NCBI GenBank assembly: GCA_016934675.1
Contig: JAFGSJ010000163.1
Location: 1-34,594 of the forward strand
Length of the DNA stretch: 34,594 nt
Reading direction: 5' to 3'
Source of the DNA: a bacterium
GTDB lineage: Bacteria; CSSED10-310; JAFGSJ01
Below, piece after piece: positions 1 to 8,001 of the stretch. Position 1 is the first letter of the stretch; every line of letters begins with the position of its first letter. The notes under the pieces are model-generated. The model saw nothing but the letters and a program-made list of their open reading frames with translations. It searched no databases and was not told the origin of the DNA. The translations under genes and the position numbers were made by a program.

Positions 1-62
1 CATCGACCAGGGGCGGCGCATTCGTCGAGTTTCACTTCGACAAATGGCTCTGCCCCTGGCTG

Positions 63-96
63 ACATCTGTCACCACGTTGTGGTGAAGAGAGATGT
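63..96. repeat. Long inverted repeat (hairpin)
   Basis: A perfect 7 bp inverted repeat (tcaccac / gtggtga, loop gtt, 70-86) is nested in a second outer pair (acatct at 63-68 and agatgt at 91-96). No T-run follows on either strand, so it is not a classical intrinsic terminator. It may be a REP-type element or a remnant; function unknown. Confidence 0.6.
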
Positions 97-158
97 AGGG
101 ACAGTCAAACTCGACCCGATGAGTAACCGCAGCTTGCGCGGATGACGTTGATTTTTTT

Positions 159-186
159 CTGCGACATCTGCGACATCTGCGGACAT
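159..186. repeat. Short tandem direct repeat, unit ctgcgacat
   Basis: Two exact 9 bp units (ctgcgacat) are followed by a third unit with one inserted base (ctgcggacat). It lies in the gene-poor left edge downstream of pspA. No function is evident. Confidence 0.6.
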
Positions 187-316
187 GTTTTCATTTCCCC
201 GAATATATGATGCCATACGTGTTGCCAGATTCGGTAGGGCTCTTTCATCCCCTCCTTCTTTCCGGCTTTCACCGGCACTTTCGTCTTGACCCCCTAGACT
301 TCTTCCTTTTTCCTTT

Positions 317-1003
317 TTAAATCTGATCAGGTTCATCCGAGGCGTCGGCCAGATATTTTTTCTTCAATGCCGACAGCTCATTTTCGAGATCGTCGGAAGC
401 TTCGAGCGACTTGAAACGATCATCGAGCGAATCGTGTTCAAGGTTTTCCAGTGCGGAACTCTCGGCCTCGAGTAAGGAAATCTTTTCTTCGAGTTTATTG
501 AGTGTCTGAGAAGGGCTGTTGGCCGAGCCGGAGTGCAAGGCTTCATATACTTTTTTTTGCAACATGGCCCGCTGTTGACGCGAAAGAAGCAGATTCCTCT
601 TTCGTTTGGCCTCATCGATTTTCAGCTGCAATGTTTTCAAACCGTCCTTGAGTTTATCGGTAACATCCTTTTGAGCATGCCAATGGGACTCGAGTTCTTG
701 CTGTAAAGTTTCATAACTGTTTTTTCTTTTTAAAGCTTCCCGGGCAAGATCATCATCACCCTTCTGGACCGCCAGAATCGCTTTCGCACCCCATTCCTTC
801 ACCTGGTCGATATTCTGATCGAGTTGTTTGCGCAGCCGTTTTTCATCAGCGATAGCCCGGGCCAACTCCACCTTGGATTGGCGAAAACCCTCTTCCATAT
901 CAGACAGGGCCTGATCAAGGAGTTTTTCCGGGTCCTCGACCCGATCGAGAAACTTGTTGATATAGGCTTGAATAACTGTATATATCCGCGTAAATATATC
1001 CAT
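317..1003 (-). CDS. pspA: PspA/IM30 family phage-shock protein
   Basis: PspA/Vipp1 (IM30) proteins are cytoplasmic, ESCRT-III-like coiled-coil proteins that bind stressed inner membranes and keep the proton-motive force. The 228-residue length is normal for the family. The N-terminus (MDIFTRIYTVIQAYINKFLD) is the amphipathic membrane-binding helix, followed by the typical DPEKLLDQALSDMEE stretch near residues 24-38 and heptad-rich helices to about residue 210. The start is fixed by a strong ribosome site (GGGAGGT, 5 nt before the ATG). It follows the membrane protein at 1022-2338 by 18 nt and is probably co-transcribed with it. No pspF, pspB or pspC is visible, so regulation differs from that of enterobacteria. 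Family assignment is secure; the stress role is inferred from the family. Confidence 0.93.
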   Translation of the reverse strand: MDIFTRIYTVIQAYINKFLDRVEDPEKLLDQALSDMEEGFRQSKVELARAIADEKRLRKQLDQNIDQVKEWGAKAILAVQKGDDDLAREALKRKNSYETLQQELESHWHAQKDVTDKLKDGLKTLQLKIDEAKRKRNLLLSRQQRAMLQKKVYEALHSGSANSPSQTLNKLEEKISLLEAESSALENLEHDSLDDRFKSLEASDDLENELSALKKKYLADASDEPDQI

Positions 1004-1021
1004 CGGTTACCTCCCAATGAG

Positions 1022-2338
1022 TTATTCCTTTTGTTTTTGCCTGAGAGATAAATCATCACGCTGGACTCGAAGCCACTGACAATCGTGATTGACCTGGTTA
1101 TAAAAATGAAGGACTTTGTCCCAATCCCCTATTTCAGCATAACGCTGTGCTGCCTGCAGGGCATTGATATCTGTATTGTATTCCTCGATCAGTTTGGTCT
1201 GGTCCGGGTCAAATTCAATCTCGGTGTCAAAATCATGCACGATCCTGGCCGCCTTTTGGAAATCATTGAAAGCCAATTCGATCTCATTGCGTTCATAAGA
1301 CTCGATACCCCTCTGGACATAGGTCTGCAATTGATCAATAACCTTGGTTTGAAGCTCAGGCAATCCATTCCGGAACGCAGTTATTCGTTGTTCGAGTTCG
1401 ACCTTGTCGAGAGAAATGGTCGGGCGATACAGCTCGGGATTCTTGGTGAGTTGCAACCAGATCGCATAAACACGCGTATATTGACGAATAGATAAAAAAG
1501 AATCAATCAGGGCCATGTGCTCAGACCATATATAATATAGAGTATTATGAATTGCTTCAATCCTCGGTTGAATATAGACGGTTTCTGCCTCTTGGCTGAT
1601 CCGGTACATCGTTCTCGAGACTGACGGTAACAAGGTTTTGAATATTCCTTTCATTTCCTCCAGTTTCAGTAACTGACTGATATAATGGTCCTGAGGAAAC
1701 GAAAAAAAGTCCTGACTCAACGTGCTCAACTGGTCTAGTAATGCACTTTTACGGTTGAGTTCGGCAATCTTGTCTATGGCCGTGGGCTCATCCGCCCCGA
1801 GTGAGATTTCTCTAATCAAAGCCTTGGCGGCATCCAGATTGCCTTCAAATAAAAAACGTTCGAACCGGGCAATAACGACTGCGTAATTGTTGAGTTCCAA
1901 CTTTTTGAGAACAAGTGTTTTTATCTCCTCATTCTGGTCATGATGTACGAGTACGTACTCACCCGGATACCCGGTGGCAAAATGATATAATTGTCCCTGA
2001 AAATATGCCATAAGCTCAGCCCGGACCTGATAGCGACCTTGCGGTAAATAAATTCTGAACAGTCCGCCTGTATCTGTTTTCATCTCCAAGGTCGGGCCTG
2101 ATTTTATGGGTTTTCCGCTCTTGGTGAGTAAATCGATACTGATCCCTCGCTCAATCTCGAGAAAACGGAGCATCATTTCCTGATCGTAAGATTCGAGTTG
2201 GCATTGGAACTGGAGGAGATAGGTCCTGTTGAGAATATTCACGGGCCATAAAGGCAGATTATAGAAATCTCCGAGTCCGATCACGAGAACAGCGACCAGA
2301 CAGGACAGGATGATAATGAGTATTAACCGGTATCTCAC
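1022..2338 (-). CDS. Membrane-anchored protein of unknown function, PspA partner
   Basis: I do not recognise this 438-residue protein. Residues about 4-24 form one hydrophobic N-terminal anchor, so the rest is probably periplasmic. Residues about 45-130 have a beta-rich, carboxypeptidase-regulatory-like look (GLFRIYLPQGRYQVRAELM). The remainder is helical, with a TPR-like repeat near 340-435 (GIESYERNEIELAFNDFQKA and later AQRYAEIGDWDKVLHFYNQV). The start codon is GTG, supported by AAAGGGA 7 nt upstream. pspA follows by 18 nt, so the pair is likely an operon and this protein may sense or scaffold envelope stress. That role rests on position only. Confidence 0.75.
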   Translation of the reverse strand: MRYRLILIIILSCLVAVLVIGLGDFYNLPLWPVNILNRTYLLQFQCQLESYDQEMMLRFLEIERGISIDLLTKSGKPIKSGPTLEMKTDTGGLFRIYLPQGRYQVRAELMAYFQGQLYHFATGYPGEYVLVHHDQNEEIKTLVLKKLELNNYAVVIARFERFLFEGNLDAAKALIREISLGADEPTAIDKIAELNRKSALLDQLSTLSQDFFSFPQDHYISQLLKLEEMKGIFKTLLPSVSRTMYRISQEAETVYIQPRIEAIHNTLYYIWSEHMALIDSFLSIRQYTRVYAIWLQLTKNPELYRPTISLDKVELEQRITAFRNGLPELQTKVIDQLQTYVQRGIESYERNEIELAFNDFQKAARIVHDFDTEIEFDPDQTKLIEEYNTDINALQAAQRYAEIGDWDKVLHFYNQVNHDCQWLRVQRDDLSLRQKQKE

Positions 2339-2534
2339 TTTTCAGTCCCTTTACACGTGGAAAAACGATTTCAGGGTTGTATCATGATCTGGTCTGAAAT
2401 CAAGCTTTGTGCGTTGAATCATAACCATGTCAGCACATTCTGCCCGTTTTATCATTGACGCTTTTCTTCCTTTAGTATACCATACTCCCCAGTTTGTCCT
2501 CTATAGATTTTATCCAGAATAGGAGATAGTGCCT

Positions 2535-3677
2535 GTGAAAAAAAGCATGCTTGGGGCTTACCTGGTCTTTTTGATCATGACTATTCCCTATGTCAGATTC
2601 TTTCAGGATTACATCAAAATCAACAAATTGACCGGGCTCTATGATTGGCTTCTGGTATGCATCATTGTTTTTCTGGTCGCATGTGTCGGCTATAATCTTT
2701 TTTTCAAAAAAATGGTTCGGCTCCGATATCTCATCTCCTATGGCATCACCCTGTTCATTTTTTTCCTGGGTATGCTCGCAATTGGAGAAACGGTCGAGAG
2801 GGTCCATTTCATCGAGTATGGTATTTGCGTATATCTTCTTTTTACCGTATTAAAAGAACATTTTCACGATTTGAGTCTGTATATCTGGATTTTTTTGTGT
2901 TCCTTTGCGGTCGGTATTGCCGATGAGTGGGTCCAATGGTTCGTTCCGAGCCGTTTCGGGGAGTTCCGGGATATTTATATCAATCTACTCGCGACCCTGT
3001 TCGGTTTATTCTGTATCCATTTTCTGTTCAGACCCTCCGGAATCGTGCTCACATTACCGCGACATAGAATTCGATTTCTGTTATGGGCCCTCATGTTTTT
3101 GACGATTGAACTTGGTATATTTATACAATGTGCCCATCTCGGCTTTCTGGTCAGAGATGAACACACGGGCAGTTTCCGATCGCTTTTCTCACAACGGACC
3201 CTGCTCGAACATACCCAGAAACGATCATATCCCGTTGATATGCAGATACAGCCTTTGAGTAAGCAACCGATAATCCCCAAACAATCACTTGCCGTTCGAC
3301 TCTTAGTCATGTGGCAGAAGGAAGATTTCTATAAAACAGAGGCTGAATTTCATTGTGGGGAACGTAATCGGGCCTTGGATCGACAGAAATTCGTTCAGGC
3401 ATACTATGAAAATGCTCTTCTCGAAAAGTATTACCGGCCACTTATCCAGGACTCCCCGCTGCGTTGGAGTGAGTCCAAAGCGGCTGAAGTCCGTAAAACG
3501 GCGGGAATTGCTGCCGGCGGACCGAGTCGCTATTTCAGCCCGGTCCTGAACCATTACTGGACAGGCGTCGACTGGAAAGCATTCTGGGCGGTTATAGCCG
3601 TTCTTTGTGCTTTGATCATGTTTCTGGCAAAGAAAGTACACACAAGCACCAACGGACTGTCTGAAAAACCGAATTAA
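2535..3677 (+). CDS. VanZ-like integral membrane protein
   Basis: About 380 residues. The N-terminal half has several hydrophobic segments and carries the VanZ signature: a His/Glu-Tyr motif (RVHFIEYGICVYLL) around residues 88-101, then GIADEWVQWFVPSRFGEFRD and an Asn in the following helix. VanZ itself gives low-level teicoplanin resistance, but most family members have no known role. A further transmembrane segment near 180-200 is followed by an extracytoplasmic domain of about 150 residues and a final C-terminal helix, so this is longer than minimal VanZ proteins. The start is GTG at 2535, which puts AGGAG 9 nt upstream; the in-frame GTG at 2529 would be only 3 nt from it. It is divergent from the pspA pair and converges with mscL. 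Confidence 0.85.
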   Translation: MKKSMLGAYLVFLIMTIPYVRFFQDYIKINKLTGLYDWLLVCIIVFLVACVGYNLFFKKMVRLRYLISYGITLFIFFLGMLAIGETVERVHFIEYGICVYLLFTVLKEHFHDLSLYIWIFLCSFAVGIADEWVQWFVPSRFGEFRDIYINLLATLFGLFCIHFLFRPSGIVLTLPRHRIRFLLWALMFLTIELGIFIQCAHLGFLVRDEHTGSFRSLFSQRTLLEHTQKRSYPVDMQIQPLSKQPIIPKQSLAVRLLVMWQKEDFYKTEAEFHCGERNRALDRQKFVQAYYENALLEKYYRPLIQDSPLRWSESKAAEVRKTAGIAAGGPSRYFSPVLNHYWTGVDWKAFWAVIAVLCALIMFLAKKVHTSTNGLSEKPN

Positions 3678-3696
3678 AAGACCTGGTCCGCTCTGC

Positions 3697-4101
3697 TCAC
3701 TTTTTTTGGGCTAACAAGTCCCGAATTTCAGTCAGCAGGGTCTCCTCCTTGCTCGGGGCGGGCGGTGGAGCCGGGGCCTCTTCATTTTTGCGTTTGAGCG
3801 AATTCATCACTTTGATGACCATGAAAATCGCAAATGCAATGATGACAAAATCCACAACAGTCTGAATGAAAGTGCCATAATTCAGGGTGACCGCCGCTGC
3901 TTCACCGCTGGCTTTTTTCAGGTTAAACGCCAGATCGGTAAAATTGACTTTTCCCAGAAGCATACCCAACGGTGGCATAACGACATCGGCCACAAGAGAA
4001 GAAACAATCTTGCCGAAAGCACCACCGATGATGATACCAACGGCCATGTCGACCACATTGCCTCGCATGGCAAACTCTTTAAACTCCTTTATCATTCCCA
4101 T
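3697..4101 (-). CDS. mscL: Large-conductance mechanosensitive channel
   Basis: MscL forms a homopentameric inner-membrane pore that opens under high membrane tension and releases solutes during hypo-osmotic shock. The 134-residue protein matches the family throughout: N-terminal helix [18 protein letters not shown], the first pore helix with the glycine-rich [18 protein letters not shown], a periplasmic loop near 50-73, the second helix ([16 protein letters not shown]) and a cytoplasmic C-terminal helix ending [13 protein letters not shown] after a proline-rich linker. The first ATG has AGGAGG upstream and aligns with the E. coli start. It lies 37 nt downstream of a small unknown gene on the same strand and converges on the VanZ-like gene with a 19 nt gap. 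No strong terminator hairpin is visible between them. Confidence 0.97.
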   Translation of the reverse strand: MGMIKEFKEFAMRGNVVDMAVGIIIGGAFGKIVSSLVADVVMPPLGMLLGKVNFTDLAFNLKKASGEAAAVTLNYGTFIQTVVDFVIIAFAIFMVIKVMNSLKRKNEEAPAPPPAPSKEETLLTEIRDLLAQKK

Positions 4102-4138
4102 TGATTACTCCTCCTGTTCACTCAGTGTTGAAGGAAAA

Positions 4139-4402
4139 TCAGACTGTATTGTGCTGAACTTTCTTCTGGAGCAGAGTGTTCACGCGTTCCCTGACCTGTT
4201 GCTCGGTTTCAAGATGTTGCCGTTCAACTCTTCGATCAAGGATTTCTTGCTCCGACTGCTCGATGAGGGGTGTTTCCTTTTTAAATAAAACCTTACCGGA
4301 ATAATAGACTAGAGAGCGGATGGCATACTGTGGTTTATGTACAATCTCGGTCTGAATAGTGAATTGCTTTTCATTGAAATGCAGGGTCGATAATTGCTTC
4401 AT
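4139..4402 (-). CDS. Small conserved-looking hypothetical protein upstream of mscL
   Basis: An 87-residue protein I do not recognise. The first half is beta-prone (LHFNEKQFTIQTEIVHKPQY, then SLVYYSGKVLFKKETP). The second half (about residues 46-85) is a highly charged amphipathic helix rich in Glu, Gln and Arg. There is no signal peptide or membrane segment. AGGA lies about 10 nt upstream of the ATG. The 37 nt gap to mscL suggests co-transcription, but nothing in the sequence links it to the channel. Confidence 0.6.
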   Translation of the reverse strand: MKQLSTLHFNEKQFTIQTEIVHKPQYAIRSLVYYSGKVLFKKETPLIEQSEQEILDRRVERQHLETEQQVRERVNTLLQKKVQHNTV

Positions 4403-4740
4403 CAGGCATGTTCCTCATCTGACACTCAGTACCCGAATCGATTCGCTTTATACTATCCAATCTGCATGGAAAAAACAAGTTCTTTCCATGAAAATACAGG
4501 ACAGTCAGGAATCGTCGTCTCACAAATCGTCGTCAAGCTTGAGTTGAAAATTTCGGCTATTACCGGACTGACAAGAAGAGATAATCGTGGCACGTGCTCG
4601 AATGTTCCTTGAAATAGTCTAACCGATGCTCTAGCTTGTAGCATAACTATCCGACTCATGATCAGGATTGATCACATTTGTCACGGTTTCATTTCCCGTG
4701 ATTGTTCCTGCCTCAGAAAATCAGAAGAAAGAGTGGAATT
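4403..4740. other. Intergenic region between divergent genes
   Basis: This separates the mscL pair (minus) from the radical SAM gene (plus). I see no protein worth calling. The notable element is a hairpin close to the radical SAM start (4681-4701). Several short out-of-frame reading frames cross the region on both strands without ribosome sites. Confidence 0.5.
4681..4701 (+). promoter_or_regulatory. Hairpin in the leader of the radical SAM gene
   Basis: A perfect 6 bp inverted repeat (tcacgg / ccgtga) with a 9 nt loop ends 39 nt before the ATG of the radical SAM gene. No T-run follows. It could be an operator or an mRNA leader structure; a cobalamin riboswitch is not recognisable. Confidence 0.35.
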
Positions 4741-6693
4741 ATGAAATTACTGTTGACCTCGGTTTTTAAACCTTTTGCAGTCGATGATGCGTATGGTCGC
4801 AAGGAGAATGTCCTCGAATTGTTTCATAATCAGGTAACGCGTGAGCAGGGTATATTTTCCTTACGTTACAATCATGAAAGCATGGGACTACATTTAATGG
4901 CTGACAATATCAGCGTACCGACCGTCGTCTTGGATTTTCCTTCCCAGCGGCGTTTCATTAAGGAGATCAAAAAGGGTTATGATTATGTTGGCATATCGTT
5001 TATCGTGCCGAATTTTTTAAAAGCCAAGCGCATGGCGACCCTGGTCCGACGTTACTCCCCCAGGACGAAGATCATCCTGGGTGGTCATGGGACCACGATC
5101 GAGCATATCGAACACTTGATCGATTGTGATTATATCTGTCGTGGCGAGGGTGTCCGCTTTCTGCGGGAGTTATTCAAGAACGATGTCGAGGCCCCGATCA
5201 CGCACCCAATCATGTATTCCGCGGTGAACAAAAAGCTCATGGGTGTTCCGCTGGGAAACGATTCGTCGGTCATCGTCCCGGGAACGGGCTGCGCCAATGC
5301 CTGCCGTTTCTGCTGTACCAGTCATTTTTTCGGAAAGAAGTATACCGCTTTTCTCAAAACGGGTCGAGAAATCTTCGATCTGTGCCAAAAGATTGAGCAA
5401 GAACTCGGAGTGACTGATTTTTTTATCATGGACGAGAACTTTCTGAAACAGGAGGAACGGGCTCGTGAGTTGCTGGCCTGCATGGAATCCCACAATAAAG
5501 CCTGGTCATTCGGTATTTTTTCATCGGCGGAGACCATCAACAGGATCGGTCTCGATTTCATCGAGCGACTCGGGGTCCTGTTCCTGTGGATGGGCGTGGA
5601 ATCGAAGCAGGAAATCTATGAGAAAAACAAGGGCGTCGATTTTCAAGCCCTGGTCCGAGAACTGCGAAACCGCGGTATTTCCGTACTGGCCTCGGGCATT
5701 CTCTTTCTCGAACATCATAACCGGGACACGATACATGAAGATATCGATTTTATGGTCGGTTTGAATGCTGATTTCGTGCAATTCATGCAGTTGGGCCCCC
5801 TGCCCGGAACACAATTGTATCAGGATTATACCGATCGGGACCTGATCAGGACCGATATTCCCTATGAGGAGTGGCATGGACAACATCAGCTCTGGTTCAA
5901 TCATCCTCATTTTTCCCGATCTGAATCGTCCGAATATTTAAAAAATGCCTTTATCAAAGACTATCAGGTGAACGGTCCCTCGATCCTGAGAATGATCGAC
6001 ACGGCCATGCGCGGTGTCATCCATTCCGCTGATAATCCCGATCCCTACATGCGCGTCCGTCATGCCAAAAGGGTCGACTTCGCCCGGCATCTCAGACCGC
6101 TGTTGAATACGCTCGCACATCAATCGCCGACGATTGGGGCCCGTCAATTGGCATCACAGGTCAAACGGTCCTTTGATCAGTTTTTTGGTGAGACCACTTT
6201 GTTCGATCGAGTCAAGGCTTCGGCGGTCCACATTCTGTTCAATCTCGAGCAAATCAGGTTGAAACTGATCCGGAGTGAACGGCACCGGGTCAGAACATAC
6301 AAAACATCGTACCGCATGTCGCTGTATAAGCTCAGAGAAATATCGTTCGTAGGCCGACTTGAGTCCAACATTCTCACGTTACGTTTGGCTTTCAACGGCC
6401 ATCCGGCAACTATGAAAATCAGCGGTATTCTGGATAATGGCAATATCAAGAATCTGCTGGCTTCACTCAAGACCTATCTCCGGGAAATAAAAGCCGACGA
6501 GAGCAGTATCACGCTCAATTTTTCCAATTTACAGATATTCGATGAGGAAGCCCTGCGACGGCTCTTCGAGAAAATGCAGCATTATCATTATCAGTTCAAA
6601 CTAGAGTGTTCAGCCAACTTCGACTCGACTAAACGTGCCCTGGAAAAATTGATTGACGATTTTCAGAGGATCAAACTGGTCTATGTATCCTGA
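4741..6693 (+). CDS. B12-binding-type radical SAM protein with STAS-like C-terminus
   Basis: About 650 residues. An N-terminal cobalamin-binding-like domain (about 1-150) is followed by a radical SAM core whose cluster motif CANACRFC gives Cys184, Cys188 and Cys191. Radical SAM enzymes use a 4Fe-4S cluster and S-adenosylmethionine to start radical chemistry; the B12 class often methylates unreactive carbons. The substrate here is unknown. The last 110 residues, after a helical linker, resemble an anti-sigma-antagonist (STAS) fold: GILDNGNIKNLLASLKTYL, then SITLNFSNLQIFDEEALRRL. This is an unusual addition. I chose the ATG at 4741 because it begins the typical MKLLLTS strand and has a purine-rich ribosome site; an upstream in-frame start at 4702 is less likely. 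The gene stands alone and converges with the SGNH gene 8 nt away. Confidence 0.85.
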   Translation: MKLLLTSVFKPFAVDDAYGRKENVLELFHNQVTREQGIFSLRYNHESMGLHLMADNISVPTVVLDFPSQRRFIKEIKKGYDYVGISFIVPNFLKAKRMATLVRRYSPRTKIILGGHGTTIEHIEHLIDCDYICRGEGVRFLRELFKNDVEAPITHPIMYSAVNKKLMGVPLGNDSSVIVPGTGCANACRFCCTSHFFGKKYTAFLKTGREIFDLCQKIEQELGVTDFFIMDENFLKQEERARELLACMESHNKAWSFGIFSSAETINRIGLDFIERLGVLFLWMGVESKQEIYEKNKGVDFQALVRELRNRGISVLASGILFLEHHNRDTIHEDIDFMVGLNADFVQFMQLGPLPGTQLYQDYTDRDLIRTDIPYEEWHGQHQLWFNHPHFSRSESSEYLKNAFIKDYQVNGPSILRMIDTAMRGVIHSADNPDPYMRVRHAKRVDFARHLRPLLNTLAHQSPTIGARQLASQVKRSFDQFFGETTLFDRVKASAVHILFNLEQIRLKLIRSERHRVRTYKTSYRMSLYKLREISFVGRLESNILTLRLAFNGHPATMKISGILDNGNIKNLLASLKTYLREIKADESSITLNFSNLQIFDEEALRRLFEKMQHYHYQFKLECSANFDSTKRALEKLIDDFQRIKLVYVS

Positions 6694-6701
6694 AAGTATA
6701 C

Positions 6702-7979
6702 CTAACCGGACTTTCTGCCCGATCTGTTCTTTGTAGGACCCGGGACTTTTCGGATCGTGTTGGCCAGACTCGTTGCCACGGCTTGACTGCCCACAGGCGT
6801 GAAGTGAATGCCATCCTCCATGAATATGTCAGCTATATTTTCCTTGGAGTTGAACTCTTTTTCAAGGTCAACGAGTACAGAAGACGTGTTCTCGGCCACT
6901 TCACGGACAATCTGATTGTACTGTTGATGGAGAGCTACGGCCGTTTGTTTATCCTTCACAAAGTTCTTTTCGATCAGATAATCAGGGACCCCGAGTTGAT
7001 AATGGGCAGTCGGGGCAGTCACAAACAAAACGGGAACGCCTTTCTTCTGAAAAAGCAGGGCCATGTCGACCAGATTCTGACGATATTCCTGTTCCTGAAC
7101 GCGGACCTGATCAAGGGGTTTGTCAGCACTGATTATGAAGTGATAGCCTTTTCTAAAGGCTTGCAACAAACGGACCTTCTGATAGAACCCGTACGAAAAT
7201 AGTCGTAATCTGTTATCCCTCACTACTTGGGCCGAATCGATTGCTCCATAGGCTAACCAATGGTCATTCCAACCATAATAAATCACAGCCAAATCCGGAT
7301 CTACCTTGTCCGCATACAGCCTGGCCGTAACCTTACCTTGATGAGACGAATAGCCAGTCAGAGCCAAGACCACGCTTTCATATCGCTGTCGGTCGGCCTG
7401 CGGACCTCTTGTTTTGAGTATGGAGCGTTTCGACACCATCGTACTTTTTTGAGTGGAGCTCGGTTTGTGATTTAACATATTAGCAGTGTCCTCAGGAAAA
7501 CGAGCACATTCAGTACAGGAATCACCCAGAAAAAGGATCCGAAAAACATTGCCCGGCTTTGGGATTTTCACTTCATCCCCGTGAAAACCAAAGGAATTGA
7601 CATTCTGACGTTTCGGTGAAAGTTTCCAGAACAGGTCCGCATCGGGAACATAGTAATCAGATAATCCCGAATTCGGCATTTCAAAATGCAGACCGGATTC
7701 ATAACGAAAATCAAAGATAGTCAGGAACAATTCCGGGATAACAAAACAGAAATTTAAGACAGCCAGAGCAAAGACAATATTGGGTGCATAGTTGTGTCCA
7801 GTTTTAGCGCCGAGAACGAGGTGAGAGCCGAAATAGACCAACGCGAAAAGGGCAAGGACGAAGCCCCATCCCGTTTTGATCATGAGTATGATCATGACCA
7901 AAGCCAAGGATATGGCCAATGAAACCTGGACGAACCGTTTGATCAGAGCAATCTTTGTATCATCATTCGTCGTATTCAT
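6702..7979 (-). CDS. Membrane-anchored SGNH/GDSL-type hydrolase
   Basis: 425 residues. The N-terminus has two or three transmembrane segments (about 18-35, 38-58 and 67-88). The rest is an SGNH hydrolase domain, probably on the outer face of the membrane. Catalytic blocks are visible: GDSCT with Ser154, an Asn in GWNDHW (Asn238), and DGIHFTPVG with Asp389 and His392. Such enzymes are esterases or acyltransferases, and membrane-tethered ones often add or remove acetyl groups on surface glycans. It lies 22 nt downstream of the GT-C glycosyltransferase on the same strand, in a run with a second SGNH protein, which supports a glycan-modifying role. The substrate is inferred. The start ATG has a weak GGTGA site. 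Confidence 0.82.
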   Translation of the reverse strand: MNTTNDDTKIALIKRFVQVSLAISLALVMIILMIKTGWGFVLALFALVYFGSHLVLGAKTGHNYAPNIVFALAVLNFCFVIPELFLTIFDFRYESGLHFEMPNSGLSDYYVPDADLFWKLSPKRQNVNSFGFHGDEVKIPKPGNVFRILFLGDSCTECARFPEDTANMLNHKPSSTQKSTMVSKRSILKTRGPQADRQRYESVVLALTGYSSHQGKVTARLYADKVDPDLAVIYYGWNDHWLAYGAIDSAQVVRDNRLRLFSYGFYQKVRLLQAFRKGYHFIISADKPLDQVRVQEQEYRQNLVDMALLFQKKGVPVLFVTAPTAHYQLGVPDYLIEKNFVKDKQTAVALHQQYNQIVREVAENTSSVLVDLEKEFNSKENIADIFMEDGIHFTPVGSQAVATSLANTIRKVPGPTKNRSGRKSG

Positions 7980-8001
7980 GTCACATCACCGGTCATTCCT
8001 G

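Larger units (their letters stand above)
1..316. other. Left-edge region without a convincing gene
   Basis: I see no protein I can support here. An 88-codon minus-strand reading frame spans most of it, but it has biased charged composition, no good ribosome site and no recognisable domain. The stretch holds a long hairpin (63-96) and a short tandem repeat (159-186), which fits an intergenic or degenerate sequence downstream of pspA. A plus-strand frame is open from position 2 to about 143 and could be the end of a gene starting outside the window, but it has no recognisable motif. Confidence 0.4.

Noticed and set aside
70..336. 88-codon minus-strand open frame at the left edge
   Set aside because: Charged low-quality composition, made partly from the 9 bp tandem repeat, no convincing start signal, overlaps the end of pspA.
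4403..4740. Possible cobalamin riboswitch before the B12-type radical SAM gene
   Set aside because: Only one small hairpin is seen; no B12-box-like sequence or multi-helix fold could be recognised.
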